The notes beneath the pieces are model-generated. The model did not search any database. It was given only the letters and a program-made list of their open reading frames with translations, and was not told the origin of the DNA. Both the position numbers and the translations under genes were made by a program. A DNA stretch of 64,000 nt, from positions 1-64,000 of the forward strand of contig NZ_CP122458.1 in assembly GCF_032598905.1 (NCBI RefSeq), given 5' to 3'. This document shows, piece after piece, positions 63,548 through 64,000 of the stretch; positions within the stretch are counted from its first letter, which is position 1, and every line of letters starts with the position of its first letter. The stretch is from Streptomyces sp. 11x1 (lineage in GTDB: Bacteria > Actinomycetota > Actinomycetes > Streptomycetales > Streptomycetaceae).

Positions 63548-64000
63548 TCAGGGTCGGCGCCGACGGCGGGTGAGGTCGGGGACGGATGCCTGGGCGGCTA
63601 CCTGCTGCTCCAGGAACGCGTTGGTCTCCTTGAGCTGGCTGTTCTCGATCTCCAGGACGTGGACGATGCGGGCCAGGAGCTGCGCCTGTCCGCGCAGCTC
63701 GTCGCGTTCGGCGCGGACGCGGGCCAGGTCCTTCTGCTGCTTGGCCGCGCGGGCCCGCGCCGAGTCGGGCAGCGCTTCGGGGACGGGGGTGCGGGCCTTG
63801 ACCAGTGCGTAGAACAGGTCCTTGAGGCCGGTGTGCTTGTGGGTGAGCTTGTTGCGGCGGAGTCCGGCTTCGGTGGCCAGCGAGACGACGGTCAGCTTGC
63901 CGTCGGAGTGCAGCGGGGCGCCGATCAGCAGGCGCACCATGGCGTCGGTGATGGCTCTGATTTCCGCGGCATCCTCGCTGTCGGCGTGGCCCTGGGCGTG
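63548..64000 (-). CDS. Coiled-coil protein, partial at window end
   Basis: The frame is open to the right edge (upstream residues ...HADSEDAAEIRAITDAM). The visible C-terminal 150 residues have an HTH-like part (VSLATEAGLRRNKLTHKHTGL), a coiled coil (LARVRAERDELRGQAQLLARIVHVLEIENSQ) and a basic tail. It resembles TnpC-like proteins of recombinase modules, so another such module may lie beyond the window. Confidence 0.6.
   Translation of the reverse strand, partial: HAQGHADSEDAAEIRAITDAMVRLLIGAPLHSDGKLTVVSLATEAGLRRNKLTHKHTGLKDLFYALVKARTPVPEALPDSARARAAKQQKDLARVRAERDELRGQAQLLARIVHVLEIENSQLKETNAFLEQQVAAQASVPDLTRRRRRP

Noticed and set aside
1..64000. Replication initiator, telomere protein or conjugation gene that would prove a plasmid
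   Set aside because: None was recognised. ParB-like and SSB-like genes are consistent with a plasmid but occur on phages and integrated elements too.

Overview
The window is high-GC actinobacterial DNA with strong G/C third-position bias, GTG starts and tight ATGA/GTGA gene overlaps. It looks like Streptomyces or a close relative. Almost nothing is housekeeping: there are plasmid/phage-like genes, recombinases, insertion sequences and one biosynthetic cluster, so a linear plasmid, integrative element or accessory chromosome arm is most likely. No replication initiator, telomere gene or conjugation gene was seen.

Region A (about 500-23980) is a coherent module of about 37 plus-strand genes. 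Ten near-identical promoter/operator elements (GCAGGTCAGGGG.GGGTT, then about 20 nt, then TATTATT) head its operons, and nine are followed directly by a leader hairpin. Six CGCAAC hexamers at 12-13 bp spacing precede the first element. Recognisable products are a DUF932-like protein, a ParB-like protein, an SSB-like protein, a DprA-like protein, a PP-loop (PAPS-reductase-like) enzyme, a DpdA2-like deazapurine transglycosylase candidate, a DUF6248-like protein and the N-terminus of a Mom-like DNA-modification protein. Two odd tRNA genes, one with a UAU (Ile) anticodon, sit inside one operon. Most other genes are small and unrecognised; several carry Cys pairs.

Region B (about 23980-41030) interrupts the mom-like gene. 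It holds two Tn554-type trios (tyrosine recombinase, large Zn-motif tyrosine recombinase, coiled-coil TnpC-like protein); the second trio has two frameshifts. Its cargo looks like defence genes: a large membrane protein, a TOPRIM protein, a 527-aa protein with an ISGQAGAVG tail, and a PD-(D/E)XK-type protein. A C-terminal mom-like piece appears at its right edge.

Region C (41486-51787) is a recombinase array: an intact tyrosine recombinase; a second one split by an IS5-family element with a passenger gene; then HTH + Zn-ribbon recombinase-like protein + P-loop kinase; then a second HTH + Zn-ribbon recombinase-like pair. The Zn-ribbon proteins look like degenerate tyrosine recombinases and may be a little-described system.

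Region D (51860-56270) has a YVTN beta-propeller lipoprotein, a membrane protein, an NPCBM-like lipoprotein, IS and mom-like remnants, and an unknown 217-aa protein.

Region E (56224-63010, minus strand) is a RiPP-like operon in transcription order: a GRDP-like protein with a Cys-containing Pro-rich tail, a TfuA-YcaO fusion, a radical SAM enzyme and a SagB-type dehydrogenase. An IS701-family element interrupts sagB. A cadD-like remnant and a partial coiled-coil gene close the window.
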